A program made the position numbers and the translations under genes. The notes beneath the pieces are model-generated. The model ran no database searches, was not told the origin of the DNA, and saw nothing but the letters and a program-made list of their open reading frames with translations. Shown in pieces: positions 51,823-62,179 of a stretch of DNA of 64,000 bases. The stretch comes from Gammaproteobacteria bacterium. GTDB taxonomy: Bacteria > Pseudomonadota > Gammaproteobacteria > Arenicellales > Poriferihabitantaceae. How positions within the stretch are numbered: the stretch's first letter is position 1; each line of letters opens with the position of its first letter. The stretch lies in contig JAPOSW010000072.1 of assembly GCA_026709505.1 (NCBI GenBank), positions 62,001 to 126,000 of the forward strand, in the 5' to 3' direction.

Positions 51823-52003
51823 CAATCCACGGACTCGGACTAGCACTAGTCCCCAGTAAAGCATTCATGTTGGCGAGCAGTCCTTGCCTCGGTCTCGGTC
51901 TGACATGATGAACATGCCTTGAACTAGCGGTCAGCGAGCAAAGCCTTGAACTGGTGGTCGATTCCATTGATTTTCCCACAATTCTCTCCAAAACAAATCC
52001 TGC

Positions 52004-53233
52004 ATGGCATTGGACGTCAATTCAAATCACCGGGAAATACCCCACAAGAATTTCACGATTCTGTCTCTGGCCGTTAGCCAGACCCTAAACTGGGCAGGAC
52101 TTTTTTATGTATTTCCCGCCCTGTTGATCTTTTGGGAAACGGATCTAGGCTGGTCAAGAGTGGAGATTACCGGTGCACTGACCCTGGCAATTGTCATGTC
52201 GGGGCTGGGCTCCCCCATCTGCGGGAAATTGATTGATCTGGGACAAGGGCCGCTCATGATGACTTCCTGCATCCTGCTTGGTTCACTTGGCTTGTTTGGA
52301 GTATCAATCACCAACACTATCTTCGGGTTTTATTTCTTCTGGGCACTCATCGGCATCAGCTTTGCAGGTTGTCTGTACGACCCCTGCTTTGCCCTGATTA
52401 CGAGAAGTCAAGGCCGTGATGCAAAACACAGTATCACCCGGATCACGATTATCGCCGGCTTCGCCGGAACACTGAGCTTCCCCTGCGCATATTTTCTGGC
52501 TGAAGCATTGGGGTGGCGAGAAGCGGTACGGATTTTCGCGGCATTCGTCCCGATTGCTTCTGCACCGATCGCCTGGGTAGCCGCCCGGCAGCTCGAAAAA
52601 TACCGGCATGAAGAGAGCCCGATTGGCCATCCAGTGATGAAGATTCGCAGTGGCTTTATCAGTCCGATGTTTCTTTGCCTCGGCATTGGCTTTGCTTTTC
52701 TGGCCATTGTGCACGGTGCAGCGCTTCACCATTTTCTGCCTCTGGTAAAAGAGCGCAGCATTCCGGCTGGGACCGCTGTGTTTGCAGTATCCCTGATCGG
52801 GCCTATGCAAGTCGTGGGAAGACTGATTCTGTCATTTCTGAAAGACCGGATAACCCATCATGCCATCTCGATGAGCAGTTTTCTGATTATGGGTACATCA
52901 ATGCTTGCGTTGCTCGCAATCTCATCAGCCCCTGAACTGATTTTCCTGTTTGTGGTAATGTTTGGAGGCGGGTACGGGCTGGTTAGCATCATTCGTCCGG
53001 TTATTGCCCGTGATATTCTGGGCGAAGCAAATTTTGGAGTGAATTATGGGGTCATTACCCTGATATACATGATGGGCTCCGCAGTTTCGCCATTTCTGGG
53101 ATCACTGATTTGGGAATTTGGGGGGTATGACCTGCTCCTGTACTGGCTAATGGTATTTGCCGGTTTGGGAGTCTCCTTGTACGCTGTATCCTATTCAATA
53201 GCCAAACATCGGCATCCATCCATTCAAGATTAA
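52004..53233 (+). CDS. MFS transporter
   Basis: 12-TM pattern, WGALTLAIVMSGLGSPICGKLIDLGQG. Confidence 0.85.
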   Translation: MALDVNSNHREIPHKNFTILSLAVSQTLNWAGLFYVFPALLIFWETDLGWSRVEITGALTLAIVMSGLGSPICGKLIDLGQGPLMMTSCILLGSLGLFGVSITNTIFGFYFFWALIGISFAGCLYDPCFALITRSQGRDAKHSITRITIIAGFAGTLSFPCAYFLAEALGWREAVRIFAAFVPIASAPIAWVAARQLEKYRHEESPIGHPVMKIRSGFISPMFLCLGIGFAFLAIVHGAALHHFLPLVKERSIPAGTAVFAVSLIGPMQVVGRLILSFLKDRITHHAISMSSFLIMGTSMLALLAISSAPELIFLFVVMFGGGYGLVSIIRPVIARDILGEANFGVNYGVITLIYMMGSAVSPFLGSLIWEFGGYDLLLYWLMVFAGLGVSLYAVSYSIAKHRHPSIQD

Positions 53234-53255
53234 TCCTCACCCGGGTTGAACCATA

Positions 53256-53720
53256 ATGAAAAGTCTGCTATTCGTTTTACTGATTACCCTCTGCTATTCG
53301 GGATACAACCTGCTTATCAAGGTTTCCATGTCGCATTCCGGATCCACTGTCATCTCACCGATCCTTGCTACCGTCTGCCTGCAGATTTCAGCATTGCTGG
53401 TATCGATAGCTTATCTGTTGACTGCGGTGAGAGCTTCCGTGTCTGTCTCTGATTTGCCGTTTGGAGCCTATGCCTGGGCGATCGGTGCGGGAATCTGTAT
53501 CGGAATTGCCGAGATCCTGTATTTCTATCTTTTTCGGGGATTTGAGGGAGAAACACTCATTCAGGCAAGCACGGCAATTCCGATGGTGATTGGGGGCACG
53601 ATCCTGATTACCATTCTGGTCTCAGTCTTCCTGTTTCGAGAATCGCTCAGTAACATCCAGTGGCTTGGAGTAGCATTGGCATTTGCGGGAATGGCTATTC
53701 TGGCTTTCAATTCGAATTGA
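53256..53720 (+). CDS. EamA/DMT-type small transporter
   Basis: 4-5 TM, LVSVFLFRESLSNIQWLGVALAFAGMAIL. Confidence 0.75.
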   Translation: MKSLLFVLLITLCYSGYNLLIKVSMSHSGSTVISPILATVCLQISALLVSIAYLLTAVRASVSVSDLPFGAYAWAIGAGICIGIAEILYFYLFRGFEGETLIQASTAIPMVIGGTILITILVSVFLFRESLSNIQWLGVALAFAGMAILAFNSN

Positions 53721-53758
53721 CCATGCACATCTGAAGACGGTGGATTGACCGGAAATCA

Positions 53759-54157
53759 TCAGTGACAAAGCCAGAGTCCCCGGTTCTGCAACACGAATTC
53801 AGTCTGCTGCAGTCCCTTCAAGGCATTGATGTATTCCGGCATGCCAGCCTCAACCTCTATCACATACCAGTTTGAGAACGCAGTATCGCGAACGCTGCTT
53901 ACTCCTGATTGGGATAACAGAAAATCGTGACCGGAGAAATCAGATTCTAGCGGATCAAGACCTATCACATACTCGGCCAACCCTTCCTGATTGATAAATG
54001 CTGTCGCATTCAGTTTGATCAGTTCCGCCTCTGTATAAGACTTGAAGAAAACCACCAGCAACTTGCCGATTGGTTCCAGCATCCCGCTGAATCCCACCAG
54101 AAACATGCAGGCAGCAAACCCGACATAGAAACTGAATCTTTTGATGGAAACGATCAT
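53759..54157 (-). CDS. Hypothetical membrane-anchored protein
   Basis: Single N-terminal TM ORF with plausible composition, no family recognised. Confidence 0.5.
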   Translation of the reverse strand: MIVSIKRFSFYVGFAACMFLVGFSGMLEPIGKLLVVFFKSYTEAELIKLNATAFINQEGLAEYVIGLDPLESDFSGHDFLLSQSGVSSVRDTAFSNWYVIEVEAGMPEYINALKGLQQTEFVLQNRGLWLCH

Positions 54158-54352
54158 ATGGTCCCTCTTTGCAGGTAGAAGCCAAATTCTCCGGACTTGT
54201 CAAAGAACCACGTCGTATATCCCGCAACTTTATGAACCATCATGAAGCATGGACTTTACCTCAAGTTTCCCTGGAGGCAGTGTCTCCGCCAGGGTGATCC
54301 CATGCTAGCTGAATTGCCTGGATTGCCGCCTTGATTCACGAAAATGTGAGAC

Positions 54353-54385
54353 TGGCCTAGCCATGGAAATACCATGGCTAGGCCA
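54353..54385. terminator. Strong intergenic hairpin (terminator or REP-like)
   Basis: Perfect 14-bp stem TGGCCTAGCCATGG-AAATA-CCATGGCTAGGCCA; no obvious U-tract. Confidence 0.5.
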
Positions 54386-54594
54386 TTAACGATCCATGCT
54401 GATGTGCCTCCATCTGGAAATTAGCGTGGGATGGTCCTGTGTCTCCGCACCGCGGAGATGGCGGTCAATATGGAAACCGATTTCATTTTAGGGGTCTTGT
54501 ACCCAACATGTCTGATCTGGGAGCTTGAAACTTCACCATTTCGACCCCCAGCTACTCTGAAGTGCAACACACCGGAGAGGAGAGGAATTGGGGC

Positions 54595-55164
54595 CTAAAG
54601 TTTCGGCAATAAAATCCCGTTACAGTTCAGTCTGGCATGGTCAATGCTGATGCTCAAGTCGTCACTCGGCAAAAAAACTACAGTCAAGCCATCGAGGTAT
54701 GCTTCGGTATCTTCCGGTTCCTGATTGGCATTACCCTGCACACTCCCATTTTCAATGTGTCTGCTGACAATGGGACCCCAGCCTATGACTGTTAGACGGT
54801 TTCCGGTTTCCTCCCAGCCCGGTATCAATATATCCTGTAGACCACTTGTATCCTTTTCATAGACCTCGAAACTCAGCTGTGCAAAACATCGACCTGACGA
54901 ACACTGAACATCAATGTGAGGGGATCGGAAACCCAAGTCAGAATCCGTATTGTTCACCGTGCATTGGGAAGTGATATCTCCAGACCATTCACCATCCGGG
55001 ACATGTGTCTGTTCGGACCGGGCTTGGCTGGCGAGCAACCCAGTCAAAAAGATGAGTACCACAACTATTTTATTCTTCATGATCTTGTTTACACTCCCTA
55101 CGATTGGTGTTAGTTCATTAATTATAATTGGAAATTCTTGACTGGGTGCAAAAAACTTTCCCAA
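54595..55164 (-). CDS. Hypothetical secreted protein
   Basis: Internal signal peptide MKNKIVVVLIFLTGLLASQARS, Cys-containing mature part. Confidence 0.5.
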   Translation of the reverse strand: MGKFFAPSQEFPIIINELTPIVGSVNKIMKNKIVVVLIFLTGLLASQARSEQTHVPDGEWSGDITSQCTVNNTDSDLGFRSPHIDVQCSSGRCFAQLSFEVYEKDTSGLQDILIPGWEETGNRLTVIGWGPIVSRHIENGSVQGNANQEPEDTEAYLDGLTVVFLPSDDLSISIDHARLNCNGILLPKL

Positions 55165-55318
55165 AAACCGTATAGATATCCTGAAATACTAAAGAAACCA
55201 CGTTTCCAGATAAACCTGTATAGCCATTCATTGGCTGCGGATACGAAAACCCTGTTTGCTCCCTGAACATTGCCCTGTACTTATTAGCCTTGTACAAAAT
55301 GCTCGTTTTTGAGAAAAT

Positions 55319-56245
55319 TTGAAACCACCTCAAATCAGGACAGTCCATTCAATGAGTCGATCAACAGAACAACTTGAAGCCGTCAAGAACTCGACCGGCT
55401 TCATCGCCGCACTAGATCAAAGCGGGGGTAGCACACCTAAAGCATTATCGCTCTATGGGGTTGACGCAATCCAATACTCATCCGAGCAGGAAATGTTTGA
55501 AAAGGTTCACGAGATGCGAACTCGCATCATGACCAACCAGCATTTCACCCGCGACAGCATCATGGCCGCCATCCTGTTTGAAAACACCATGGATAGAACT
55601 GTTCTCGGCAAGCCAACCACTCGCTACCTGTGGGAAGACAAGGGCATCGTGCCCATCCTCAAGATTGATAAAGGCCTTGCTGATGTGGAAAACGACGTTC
55701 AAGTCATGAAGCCCATGCCTGATTTGGATGCCTTGCTCGACAAGGCCCTGGACAATGGCGTATTCGGAACCAAGATGCGGTCCGTAATCAAGAGCAATAA
55801 CCAAAGAGGCATCGAAAATGTCGTTGCACAACAGTTTGAAATCGGGAACCTAATCCTGGGCAAGGGCCTGGTTCCAATCATCGAACCCGAAGTGGATATT
55901 CACTCGCCTGACAAACACGCTGCTGAAGACACGTTGCGCAGTCTTCTCCTGTCACATCTTGACTCTCTACCTGAAGGTCGGCAGGTTATCTTCAAATTGA
56001 CACTGCCCGAAACCGCAAACTTCTACATGAAATGCATTGATCACCCGAACATTCTGAAAGTGGTCGCTCTTTCAGGCGGCTACTCCCGCGAGGAAGCAAA
56101 TCGACGCCTGAGTGAAAACCTGGGCATGCAAGCGAGTTTTTCCAGGGCATTGACTGAAGGGTTGAGTGTTGCGCAAGACGATGCTGAATTCAGCCAGGTA
56201 ATCCGACAGTCGATTGATTCAATCGTGACCGCATCCAGAACCTGA
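55319..56245 (+). CDS. Class I fructose-bisphosphate aldolase (start probably 55352)
   Basis: STGFIAALDQSGGSTPKAL, MAAILFENTMDR, GIVPILKIDKGL, LVPIIEPEVDI. Confidence 0.92.
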   Translation: MKPPQIRTVHSMSRSTEQLEAVKNSTGFIAALDQSGGSTPKALSLYGVDAIQYSSEQEMFEKVHEMRTRIMTNQHFTRDSIMAAILFENTMDRTVLGKPTTRYLWEDKGIVPILKIDKGLADVENDVQVMKPMPDLDALLDKALDNGVFGTKMRSVIKSNNQRGIENVVAQQFEIGNLILGKGLVPIIEPEVDIHSPDKHAAEDTLRSLLLSHLDSLPEGRQVIFKLTLPETANFYMKCIDHPNILKVVALSGGYSREEANRRLSENLGMQASFSRALTEGLSVAQDDAEFSQVIRQSIDSIVTASRT

Positions 56246-56640
56246 CTGCTCACGGGAATTTTCGCCTTGAACTGAACCACTGCAATCTGTGGAACCAGGC
56301 CGCTTCCCGAGCAACTGAATAAACCGGGGCCTGACAAATTCTAGTTTTCCAGTATTCCAGTTGGGCTTTTGCGAGTGCATCCGACCACTATCGCCATGAA
56401 TCCGACCTGTGGATAACTTTGCGGATAATTTTCTGCAAGTGATTGATTTTTAGGAATAGCGCCAGCCTTTACTGAAATTCATCATTTTCTGTTTTTTTGA
56501 ATATTATCCTTTTATTTCAGATGGATATATACTATTTTCTTTTTTGAAGCGCAACTATCTTCGGTAATTTCTGTACCATCACATGCCTGTCATCATGCTG
56601 TGAATAAAATTAACAGGAAAACAGAAAGTTATTACTTATC

Positions 56641-57144
56641 ATGAATTCGGATTCACAAAACCATGAGTTAAGTTCAGAGCAGTTTATCCCCTGTTCACTG
56701 ATGAGAAGAGCGGCATCGATGGTTTATGATTTCATCCTGCTCGGATGTATCCTGTTCATCGCATGGTTGCCGATGCCGCTGATTTCAGCCCTTCTCGACC
56801 CTGTCGTTGATCGATTGATTCGGTCGATCTACTTGCTGGCTGTCTGCTTCTTTTATTTTGCCTGGCCCTGGTGTCGTGGAGGACAGACTCTGGGCATGCG
56901 ATCATGGCACATACGCCTGATTGACTCGATGAACCCCGATCACTCCATCACACTGAAGCAGGCCTGGTTTCGATTTATGGGGTCAATGCTTTCCTGGGCA
57001 GCCTTGGGTGCCGGATTTCTCGTTGCGGGTTTTCACCCTCAAAAACTCGCGTGGCATGACCTGATGTCAGGCACCCGGCTAATTCGGCTAAGCGGTGGCT
57101 TTGGAAGATCGGCCCCGCATGAACAACAACATAAAGATCGCTGA
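56641..57144 (+). CDS. RDD family membrane protein
   Basis: LMRRAASMVYDFILLG, GGQTLGMRSWHIRLID. Confidence 0.9.
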   Translation: MNSDSQNHELSSEQFIPCSLMRRAASMVYDFILLGCILFIAWLPMPLISALLDPVVDRLIRSIYLLAVCFFYFAWPWCRGGQTLGMRSWHIRLIDSMNPDHSITLKQAWFRFMGSMLSWAALGAGFLVAGFHPQKLAWHDLMSGTRLIRLSGGFGRSAPHEQQHKDR

Positions 57145-58278
57145 AGCAGCGATAATCAGGGTCGGCACGGTCACCAGATTGAGAACAGTCCAGCCGACAT
57201 GGAAGTGCAGATAGCCGGATATGGCAGCCGTTGTTGCAACCACGGAAAAAACCAGAAAATCATTAAGCCCCTGAACCATGCCCTTTTCGGAGGGTCGATG
57301 GACTTCCGTCAGCAGGGTTGTGCCCCCTACGAACAGAAAGTTCCACCCGAGACCAAGAGCAACAAGACCACCCAGATAATGCCAGTACGCGTCTCCGGAA
57401 ACGCCCAAGCCGATGCTGATAAACAGTGCCGCAATACCCAACAGCATAATCCTCAGTACCCCAAAGCGATGGATCAAGTGACCGGTAAAGAAGGAGGGAG
57501 CAAACATGCCAACGATGTGCCACTGGATCACTACAGCGATCTGATCGAATGTCAGCTCTGAGGCCTGCATCGCAAGCGGCGTCGATACCATGAGCAGGTT
57601 CATGGTTCCGTAAGCGATCATTGCACAAAGAGCAGCTACAATAAATCCGGGTAAAATGATGACATGCGTCAAAGGTCGCCTGTCCTCAGTTTCAGTATTC
57701 TTCATAGGGATTGGAAGAGAGGAAAACGGCAATATGGCAAACACTAGCGCGGACATCACAATGATGCTTCCAAAGGCTACCGTAAACGGCGGCAACGATG
57801 ATATCTGATTGGTGAACCTGGCAATTGAGGGGCCCAGGAATGCTGCTACCAGCCCCCCTGCCAATACCCAGGATATGGCACGGCTTCGATATTCATCGTT
57901 GACGACCTCGGCAGCTGCAAAACGTAGAAATTGCGCACTGGCCATTGAAAAGCCCTGAAATATTCCGGCCAGCGAAAACCAGAAGAAACTGCCGGTATAA
58001 ATGCCCATGGCCGCCAGACTTCCACCCAGCAGACCGCTGGCTGCCCCGATGTAGAATCCCAGTTTCCTCCCGTATTTTTGCATGAACAGGGATATCGGGA
58101 TCAGGCCAGCCATGACCGACATGTAGGTTATGCCCAGTGGCAAGGTCGAATAGATACTCTCGGTTGCAAGCGCGTATCCCACCAAGGCAGAACTGGTCAT
58201 CGTCAGCGATGTGCTCGACATGATGAGCGCATTGCAAATTGCGAGAACCAGAATATTTTTGTACATCCCTTGCACCAC
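57088..58278 (-). CDS. MFS transporter
   Basis: 12-TM pattern, LFMQKYGRKLGFYIGAASGLLGG. Confidence 0.88.
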   Translation of the reverse strand: MVQGMYKNILVLAICNALIMSSTSLTMTSSALVGYALATESIYSTLPLGITYMSVMAGLIPISLFMQKYGRKLGFYIGAASGLLGGSLAAMGIYTGSFFWFSLAGIFQGFSMASAQFLRFAAAEVVNDEYRSRAISWVLAGGLVAAFLGPSIARFTNQISSLPPFTVAFGSIIVMSALVFAILPFSSLPIPMKNTETEDRRPLTHVIILPGFIVAALCAMIAYGTMNLLMVSTPLAMQASELTFDQIAVVIQWHIVGMFAPSFFTGHLIHRFGVLRIMLLGIAALFISIGLGVSGDAYWHYLGGLVALGLGWNFLFVGGTTLLTEVHRPSEKGMVQGLNDFLVFSVVATTAAISGYLHFHVGWTVLNLVTVPTLIIAASAIFMLLFMRGRSSKATA

Positions 58279-58734
58279 CGTTTATCCGACCCGTTCAGAC
58301 AAAGCCGGGACTGCTGTCAGATTCCTCAGTCTCGACATATTTACTGCGAGGATTATGGTAGCACATTTGACATTTTCAGCTTAATAGTGACCATGGCCAT
58401 GACTTGCTCCCCAGCATTATTCTCAAGCCGGACCGCGCTTCAATACGTTCAGCCTGAATGGTTGTAGAGTATATCCCTATATCGGGCTGCTCCTCTCCTT
58501 GTTTGTCAATTCCCGAGTGCATTCCATCAATTGCGGTTGAATGACAGGCGAGCTGCGGTGAATGCGAGGCCAGGATGCCGGCCTGACCCCCCGGCATAAT
58601 CTTCGCATTACTATTATTTCCTGAGAGTTCAGTTTGTATAATATCGTTTTGGCCTTGGCCAAACACTTGGGAAGCGTGTCCGTCAAAGCGGCACGGGCAG
58701 CAGGCATTCACTGCGAAAAAACTTATTCTTCATC

Positions 58735-59415
58735 ATGCATATTCTGATAATCGAAGACAACGAGGAAATTGCTTCCTACATCGTCAACAAGCTGATCGAA
58801 CACGGTCATCAGGCTGACCATGCCCTGCGCAGTGATGAAGGCGGTGAAATGGCGGCAAAGGGAAACTATCACGTGCTCGTTGTCGACAGGATGCTGCCGG
58901 GAATGGACGGACTGGAATTGATCAGGAAGCTTCGTGAGGATGGCATCCAGACACCGATTTTGATTCTGAGCTCGCTCGGGGACCTGGATAATCGGGTTCT
59001 GGGCCTCAACGCGGGCGGCGATGACTATCTGGGCAAGCCCTTTGCGTTTTCTGAACTGCTGGCGCGTCTGGAAGCACTCAATCGTCGACATCAGTCGGAA
59101 AACCAGGAAACGGTTCTCGTTGTCGGCGGTCTTAAAATGGACCTCTTGACCCGGGAAGTCTGGCGCGATGAGAAACCCATCGAACTTGAACCACGCTCTT
59201 TCAGTCTTCTGGAATGCTTCATGCGACACAGCAATCAGGTTGTGACTCGTGAGATGCTGCTGCAGCATGTCTGGGATTACAATTTCGATCCTCAAACCAA
59301 TGTGGTGGATGTCCACATCAGCCGCCTTCGGAGCAAGATCGAAAAGGATTTCGACGTCCACATGCTTTTGACCATCAGGGGAGTCGGCTGGACATTGAGC
59401 GATGCTGAAAGCTGA
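58735..59415 (+). CDS. OmpR-family response regulator
   Basis: MHILIIEDNEEIASYIVNKL, VDRMLPGMDGLELI, GGDDYLGKPFAFSELLAR, C-terminal wHTH. Confidence 0.95.
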   Translation: MHILIIEDNEEIASYIVNKLIEHGHQADHALRSDEGGEMAAKGNYHVLVVDRMLPGMDGLELIRKLREDGIQTPILILSSLGDLDNRVLGLNAGGDDYLGKPFAFSELLARLEALNRRHQSENQETVLVVGGLKMDLLTREVWRDEKPIELEPRSFSLLECFMRHSNQVVTREMLLQHVWDYNFDPQTNVVDVHISRLRSKIEKDFDVHMLLTIRGVGWTLSDAES

Positions 59416-60817
59416 CAAGCCCTTCAAGAGTTATGCGTCCAAGCTGACCTTTGTATACATCATCATCTTCAGTATCTCGACACTGATCATTTTTTATTTT
59501 CTGTATGTTTTTTCTACCGCATACATGCAGCAACAGCTCGAGGATGCGGTCAATGCAGAAATTCAGGGTCTCGCCGAACATTACGATAAGGAAGGCATAG
59601 AGGGACTTCAGCGAGTCATCCTTTTTCGGGTCGAACGGTATGGCCGGGCAGACAATACACTCTACCTGCTAGTCAACCACAACACCACCCCGATTGTCGG
59701 GAATATTCTTGACTGGCCCTCCAACGCCAGGGAAAAAGGGAAATGGATCGAATTTTCCCTGCAATCGGATCTACCCGGCGGCGAGTCCTATCTGGCGCAA
59801 GCAAAAATCTTCAAGCTGCCCAAGCCCGGAGACCCTGATCGCCCATATGGGCTATTGGTCGGCAAAATTGTCCAGCCTCTGGTCGATATAAAACAGAGCA
59901 TACAGGCTGCGATCGCATGGGGAATTGTGGTCATGATTCTGCTGAGCGCCCTGGGCGGAACACTGCTCGGCCGCAAGGCCACCAGGAAAATCGCCAGAAT
60001 CAACCAAACTACCACCAGCATCATGTCCGGCAACATGTCTGAACGGGTGCCTCTTAGTCGCGAGGCCGACGAACTGGATCAAGTCGCAACAAACCTGAAC
60101 CTAATGCTTGATCGAATCGAGACCTTGATGGAGGATATTCGGCGAGTGTCCGACAATATCGCGCACGATCTTCGAACCCCTCTGTCGCGTTTGCGCTATC
60201 GACTTGAAGAAAGCCTGAAAAAGTCCGACCCCGGATCCGAAGCAGCGGAAAACCTTGAACAATCCATCCAGGAGGCTGACTCTCTGCTTGCAACCTTCAA
60301 TGCCCTGTTGAGAATTGCAAAAATCGAAGCCAGACAAGTTGAAGCCGGATTCTGCGAAATTGAAATCAGTACGCTTATCGAGGATATCGTTGATTTCTAC
60401 GAACCCCTGGCAGAAGAGAAACAGCAAAGCCTTGAAGCTTCAATTGAGCCAGGCGTCAAGACGCACGGAGACCGCAACCTTCTGTTTCAGGCATTTGCCA
60501 ACATTCTTGAAAATGCCATCAAATATACGCCGGAACATGGCAAGATTTCCATCTCGCTCAGGCTGTCGGAAAACCGGGTCACGGTGATCATCGCCGATAA
60601 CGGACCCGGCATACCCGAAACCCAAAAAGAAGGCATTTTCGTTCGATTTTATCGTCTGGATCAAAGCCGCAACAGTCCAGGAAGCGGTCTTGGACTCAGC
60701 ATGACAAAAGCCATAATCAACCTGCACAAGGGTTCAGTTGAACCGGAGAATAATGAACCCGGAATGCGCATGGTGGTGCGAATTCCGGTTCAAGCAACCC
60801 AGGCCCCGCTTGCTTGA
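59402..60817 (+). CDS. Sensor histidine kinase
   Basis: HAMP, VSDNIAHDLRTPLSRLRYRLEE H-box, NAIKYTPEHG, DNGPGIPE, GSGLGLSM; overlaps the response regulator. Confidence 0.95.
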   Translation: MLKADKPFKSYASKLTFVYIIIFSISTLIIFYFLYVFSTAYMQQQLEDAVNAEIQGLAEHYDKEGIEGLQRVILFRVERYGRADNTLYLLVNHNTTPIVGNILDWPSNAREKGKWIEFSLQSDLPGGESYLAQAKIFKLPKPGDPDRPYGLLVGKIVQPLVDIKQSIQAAIAWGIVVMILLSALGGTLLGRKATRKIARINQTTTSIMSGNMSERVPLSREADELDQVATNLNLMLDRIETLMEDIRRVSDNIAHDLRTPLSRLRYRLEESLKKSDPGSEAAENLEQSIQEADSLLATFNALLRIAKIEARQVEAGFCEIEISTLIEDIVDFYEPLAEEKQQSLEASIEPGVKTHGDRNLLFQAFANILENAIKYTPEHGKISISLRLSENRVTVIIADNGPGIPETQKEGIFVRFYRLDQSRNSPGSGLGLSMTKAIINLHKGSVEPENNEPGMRMVVRIPVQATQAPLA

Positions 60818-60900
60818 TAAAACGGCCCCGATGCCCGTGTCGTTTTGGCGGGACTGGGAAGCCGCCATGATCCGAACAAGCCCAATATGGCCATATCCGA

Positions 60901-61557
60901 TTATTCGACAGGAATCGCCAATCCTTCGGTTCGGGCGGGCTGCGATGGTGTTGGCTCATCATTCACCAGTCCAGCATCATTGGTCGCCTGTTCTTCCTGA
61001 TCAGTGAAATTCAAGTCAGACCAACCCGGGATCGAAGGTTGATCCAGAAAGTGAAAGGTCGTATACAGCGCTGCAATGCCTGTCACAATGACCGTGAGCA
61101 GTATCCAGAGAAACCAGCGGAACCGCCTTCTCCTCCTTGGCGGCATCGCACTTTGGGACGGGACATTGAGATTGTTCTTTGAGGCGATTCCAATATTTGT
61201 ATCCGGCTCAAGGTTCAACCGATCAATAAAGACATCCGGATCAATTTTCAATAAACCACAGTAGGAGCGGATGTAGCCCTTGGTGTATGTATTGCCGGGC
61301 AACTGGTCATATTGATCGTTTTCAAGCGCTACGATATAGGGTAGCCCCAGCTTGAGCGAACTGGCGACATCCTCCCTCGAAAGCCGCTGGCTTTCTCGGC
61401 ATTTGCGGAGGGTTTGTCCAGTTGACTGAGAGTCTTCGGTAGCAATATTCCCGTTTTCAGGCTTCATCTTCCATTGTGCAGTCTGTGCGTACTGAAAGTT
61501 TAACCCATCAGCGACTATTCCGTCAGGCAAATAAGCCAGACAATCAGAAATAGACAA
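60901..61557 (-). CDS. RodZ-like HTH + TM protein (start probably MKPENGN)
   Basis: GQTLRKCRESQRLSREDVASSLKLGLPYIVALENDQYDQLPGNTYTKGYIRSYCGLL, single TM. Confidence 0.82.
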   Translation of the reverse strand: MSISDCLAYLPDGIVADGLNFQYAQTAQWKMKPENGNIATEDSQSTGQTLRKCRESQRLSREDVASSLKLGLPYIVALENDQYDQLPGNTYTKGYIRSYCGLLKIDPDVFIDRLNLEPDTNIGIASKNNLNVPSQSAMPPRRRRRFRWFLWILLTVIVTGIAALYTTFHFLDQPSIPGWSDLNFTDQEEQATNDAGLVNDEPTPSQPARTEGLAIPVE

Positions 61558-62179
61558 AAGCCATCATTTGAGGTGATACTCCCAGCATATGACGACAATT
61601 TTGTTTTTCCCGGTTTTTGAAGCCAGAGTGCCCTTGAGCCATGACAAATTGTGTTGTAAAACGGATCATTGCACAATCTGGAGTATTTCCTGGGCGTTTT
61701 CCTGAGGAACGCTATCTCCGGGACTGACTCAAGACAAAGGCTTAGGTCCAGGGCAAAGGAAGCAGGGATTTGAGAATGGTTTCGCAGTCCCGGATATGTC
61801 GGGAATAATTGCTGCTCTCGTATAGAATAATCGGGAATTTGCCCTGTATTCGGGCAGCCGCAATAGCGAGAAATGCCAGACCATGAAACTTCTCGAAAAC
61901 AGATCGTGACGATGTGCCGTCAAACGATTCCGGCGATACGACTCATGAATGCCCCAATTTGGGCATCCCCCCCACTCGCGTCAGATGTTGGAACCGAGTT
62001 TTTTCCGCCTTCCAGCATGAAGGCAGCCGAAAAAAGACAGTCTAGCGGCAGAAGCATCAATCAACAATGATTCATTTCGTCACCGGATGATCGCCGGACA
62101 TCGCAAAATCAACTGCTGTTTCACGGAAAACCGTCTCGGCGAGACCGTGGTCAAATACTGGAAGCTCTCTCTGTAAATT

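Noticed and set aside
56408-56428. DnaA-box-like TGTGGATAA followed by GCGGATAA and AT-rich DNA, possible replication origin
   Set aside because: Only one exact box and no dnaA/dnaN/gyrB or parAB context; likely chance.
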